Positions 62,191 through 64,000 of a stretch of DNA of 64,000 nucleotides are shown here, in pieces. Source of the DNA: CAXMST01 sp963790085 (GTDB lineage Bacteria; Actinomycetota; Thermoleophilia; Solirubrobacterales; 70-9); assembly GCA_963790085.1 (NCBI GenBank), contig CAWBNH010000006.1, forward strand, positions 186,001 through 250,000, in the 5' to 3' direction. The stretch's first letter is position 1, and each line of letters begins with the position of its first letter. A program made the position numbers and the translations under genes. The notes under the pieces are model-generated. The model was not told the origin of the DNA. It saw only the letters and a list, made by a program, of their open reading frames with translations, and searched no databases.

Positions 62191-63039
62191 ATGCGCAAGA
62201 CTCGTCTGTGGACGCTTCTCGCCCTCGTCATCGGCCTCACCGCGGCGCTTGGACTCGCCGCATGTGGTGACGACGATAGCGGCGGCGACACCACCACAAC
62301 CGCGGCCGGCGATACGGCCGATTTCGACCTGATCAAGTCCGGCACCCTGATCGTCGGCTCCGATATTCCGTTCCCGCCCTTCGAGCAGGGCGATCCGCCC
62401 GACTACGAGGGTTTCGACATCGACCTGATCAACGAGGTCGCTGATCGCCTCGATCTCCAGACCCAGATCGAGGATGCCCCGTTCGACCTGCTGCTCCAGG
62501 GCGGCGGCGGCCAGTTCGACCTCGCGATCGCGGCGACGACGATCACGCCGGCCCGCGAGAACCGGGTCGATTTCTCCGACCCGTACTTCCTCGCATCGCA
62601 GGGTCTGTTGGTACGCGCCGACAGCGACGTGGCCAGCTTCGAGGATCTCGACGGCAAGATCGTCGGGGGCCAGGACGGCACCACCGGCGAGACCTACGCG
62701 AACGAAAACACCGGTGCCAGCGAGGTTCGCGGGTTCCCGGAGATCGACGACGCCTACAACGCGCTGCTCTCCGAGCAGGTCGATGCGGTCGTCAACGACC
62801 TGCCGTCAGTTCAGGACCAGGCCGACAACAGCGGCGGCCGGCTCGAGGTCGTCGCCGACGTCGAGACCGACGAGGAGTACGGCGTCATCTTCCCGCAGGG
62901 CGCCAACGCGCTGCGCGAGGCTGTCAACGGCGCGATTCAGGAGATCAAGGACGACGGGACGCTGAACGACCTCTACCAGGAGTGGTTCGAGATCGACGTT
63001 CCGGAGAGCGTGCTCAACTCCACCCACGAGCCGAGCTGA
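62191..63039 (+). CDS. ABC transporter substrate-binding lipoprotein (polar amino acid type)
   Basis: A 282-residue solute-binding lipoprotein with the lipobox GLAACGDDD (Cys at residue 25) and the amino-acid-binding-protein fold (GTLIVGSDIPFPPFEQGDPPDYEGFDIDLINEVADRL, PFDLLLQGGGGQFDLAIAATTITPAREN). It feeds the permease at 63181 and an ATPase at the window edge. GAGGAAGGGG lies about 10 bases before the ATG. The 129-base gap to cysM holds its promoter region, not resolved here. Confidence 0.95.
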   Translation: MRKTRLWTLLALVIGLTAALGLAACGDDDSGGDTTTTAAGDTADFDLIKSGTLIVGSDIPFPPFEQGDPPDYEGFDIDLINEVADRLDLQTQIEDAPFDLLLQGGGGQFDLAIAATTITPARENRVDFSDPYFLASQGLLVRADSDVASFEDLDGKIVGGQDGTTGETYANENTGASEVRGFPEIDDAYNALLSEQVDAVVNDLPSVQDQADNSGGRLEVVADVETDEEYGVIFPQGANALREAVNGAIQEIKDDGTLNDLYQEWFEIDVPESVLNSTHEPS

Positions 63040-63082
63040 TCGGTCTCAACAGATGAGCCCACGGCATCGGGCCGTCGGCTTC

Positions 63083-63119
63083 GACCGGGCGCCCCCACCT
63101 GGGGCGCCCGGTCTTGTCT
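63083..63119 (+). terminator. Intrinsic terminator after the binding-protein gene
   Basis: GACCGGGCGCCCC (63083-63095), a 5-base loop and GGGGCGCCCGGTC (63101-63113) form a 13-bp perfect stem followed by TTGTCT. This is a good terminator or attenuator between the abundant binding protein and its permease, a common arrangement for differential expression. Confidence 0.8.
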
Positions 63120-63180
63120 CGCGCCCTCGCCAGCCAGACCAATAGTCTGAGCGGACCAGCGAGGAGAGAGGGGCGGCCGG

Positions 63181-63948
63181 ATGGACAGAATCCTCGAGCA
63201 GTACTTCGACTTCGGGGTGATGTTCGACCCGAGCAACTTCGACAAGGTGATCGACGGCTTCGTGTTCACGATCAAGCTCTCGATCGTCGCCGGGATTGCC
63301 TCGCTGATCTGGGGCCTGATCCTGGCGATCCTGCGGCAGACGCCGGGGCGGCTGAGCTGGATCGTGCGGGTGCCGACGGTTGCCTACATCGACGTGCTTC
63401 GCGGCGTGCCGGCGCTGCTCACGATTCTGCTTGTCTCGACGAGCCTCGGCGCACTGGCGGCGACCGACCCGCTCACCGGGGAGGGCTCGGTGATCCCGCG
63501 ATGGCTGGGAGTTCCGGAGTGGTTCGGGCAGCCCTCTCCGTTCTGGTACGGGGTCTTCGCGATCACCCTGACCTACGGCGCCTACATGGCGGAGGTCTAC
63601 AGGGCCGGCATCGAGGCGGTCCCCGGGGGGCAGATGGAGGCTGCCCGCTCGCTCGGAATGAGCTACGGCAAGGCGATGCGCTTCGTGATCGTGCCGCAGG
63701 CGATCCGCAAGGTGATCCCGCCGTTGCTCAACGACTACATCGCGCTGATGAAGGACACGACGCTGGTCAGCGTCATCGGCCTGATCGAGGTGGTGCAGGC
63801 CGGCCGCGACATCCAGTCGGTCGAGTTCAACTCCTCCGCGCTGATGCTCGGTGCGATCCTGTTCGTGCTCGTGACGATTCCGCTGGCGCGGGTCGTCGAC
63901 TGGATGATCGCGCGCCAGCAGGCCCAGTACGAGCGAGGCTCGGCATGA
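63181..63948 (+). CDS. Polar amino acid ABC transporter permease (HisM/GlnP type)
   Basis: A 255-residue permease with about 5-6 membrane segments (FTIKLSIVAGIASLIWGLILAIL, ITLTYGAYMAEVYRAG...). The EAA loop binding the ATPase is clear: EVYRAGIEAVPGGQMEAARSLGMSYGKAMRFVIVPQAIRKVIPPLLNDY. The gene overlaps the following ATPase start by 4 bases. Confidence 0.95.
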   Translation: MDRILEQYFDFGVMFDPSNFDKVIDGFVFTIKLSIVAGIASLIWGLILAILRQTPGRLSWIVRVPTVAYIDVLRGVPALLTILLVSTSLGALAATDPLTGEGSVIPRWLGVPEWFGQPSPFWYGVFAITLTYGAYMAEVYRAGIEAVPGGQMEAARSLGMSYGKAMRFVIVPQAIRKVIPPLLNDYIALMKDTTLVSVIGLIEVVQAGRDIQSVEFNSSALMLGAILFVLVTIPLARVVDWMIARQQAQYERGSA

Positions 63949-64000
63949 GCGCAGAGGTCGACGAACGGCCCGCGAACGGCTACACCGGCCCGATGATCAA
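63945..64000 (+). CDS. Start of ABC transporter ATP-binding protein (partial)
   Basis: Only the first 18 codons lie in the window (MSAEVDERPANGYTGPMI...). The ATG overlaps the permease stop by 4 bases, and the order binding protein-permease-ATPase is standard, so it is inferred to be the ATPase. No Walker motif is in view. Confidence 0.7.
   Translation, partial: MSAEVDERPANGYTGPMI

Overview
The window is about 70% GC. Genes are tightly packed, many pairs are coupled by 4-base ATGA overlaps, and GTG/TTG starts are common. I see no prophage, insertion sequence, CRISPR array or origin. The gene content points to a deep-branching actinobacterium of the Thermoleophilia / Solirubrobacterales type. 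It has GTP-type PEPCK, a type I glutamine synthetase, an Rv2578c-type radical SAM protein, actinobacterial LexA boxes (CGAAC-N4-GTTCG), cysM next to a mec-type JAMM protease, System I (Ccm) cytochrome c maturation, and several large secreted repeat proteins. The taxonomic call is an inference from content and style only.

Layout. 0.1-8.2 kb: a zinc-ribbon protein, an M42 peptidase, an SRPBCC protein, then a CoA-ester block (MaoC hydratase, acyl-CoA dehydrogenase with an SCP2-like protein, malyl-CoA lyase-type enzyme, frameshifted two-domain VOC protein, hotdog thioesterase). 8.2-16.4 kb: a secreted alpha/beta hydrolase, a CBS-regulated family II pyrophosphatase, pckG, and a compact sucC-sucD-ferredoxin operon. 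16.4-20.5 kb: a giant glycosyltransferase-sulfotransferase fusion, and a radical SAM gene with a LexA box on its start codon. 20.5-31 kb: a DUF4333 lipoprotein, an acyl-CoA synthetase with an MFS transporter, a MarR/ring-cleaving dioxygenase/carboxylesterase module resembling MhqR-MhqO-MhqD, a YyaL-type protein, and a DUF1800-DUF1501-cupredoxin operon. 31-37 kb: a SnoaL-like protein, GT4, glnA, a carboxymuconolactone decarboxylase-like protein with an elaborate upstream region, RNase P RNA, lexA with its own operator, and tRNA-Leu(GAG). 37-48 kb: secG, ccmE-ccmF-ccmI-like on the minus strand, and ccmG/tlpA-like plus ccmH on the plus strand. Between these two Ccm blocks lie an SDR, TfoX-like and archease-like proteins, a beta-helix protein and tRNA-Gly(CCC). 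48-64 kb: a roadblock pair, rph-rdgB-CDF, an orphan pilin, a coiled-coil/HhH protein, an HDAC-like protein divergent from nadB, hyuA-hyuB, DUF1802, an apparently inactivated zincin, cysM-mec-zinc ribbon, and the start of a polar amino acid ABC importer cut by the window edge.

How the parts connect. Central C3/C4 metabolism is prominent: PEPCK, a succinyl-CoA (or malyl-CoA) ligase, a malyl-CoA lyase-type enzyme and acyl-CoA enzymes. Redox and stress functions include quinone or electrophile detoxification and an SOS pair consisting of lexA and an SOS-box-bearing radical SAM gene. Cell-envelope functions include cytochrome c maturation, cupredoxin and Tat-exported proteins, and a putative sulfated-glycan enzyme. 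The items most worth following up are the GT/sulfotransferase fusion, the sucCD-ferredoxin operon, the SOS-controlled radical SAM gene, the doubly frameshifted VOC gene, and several homologues that have lost canonical catalytic residues.
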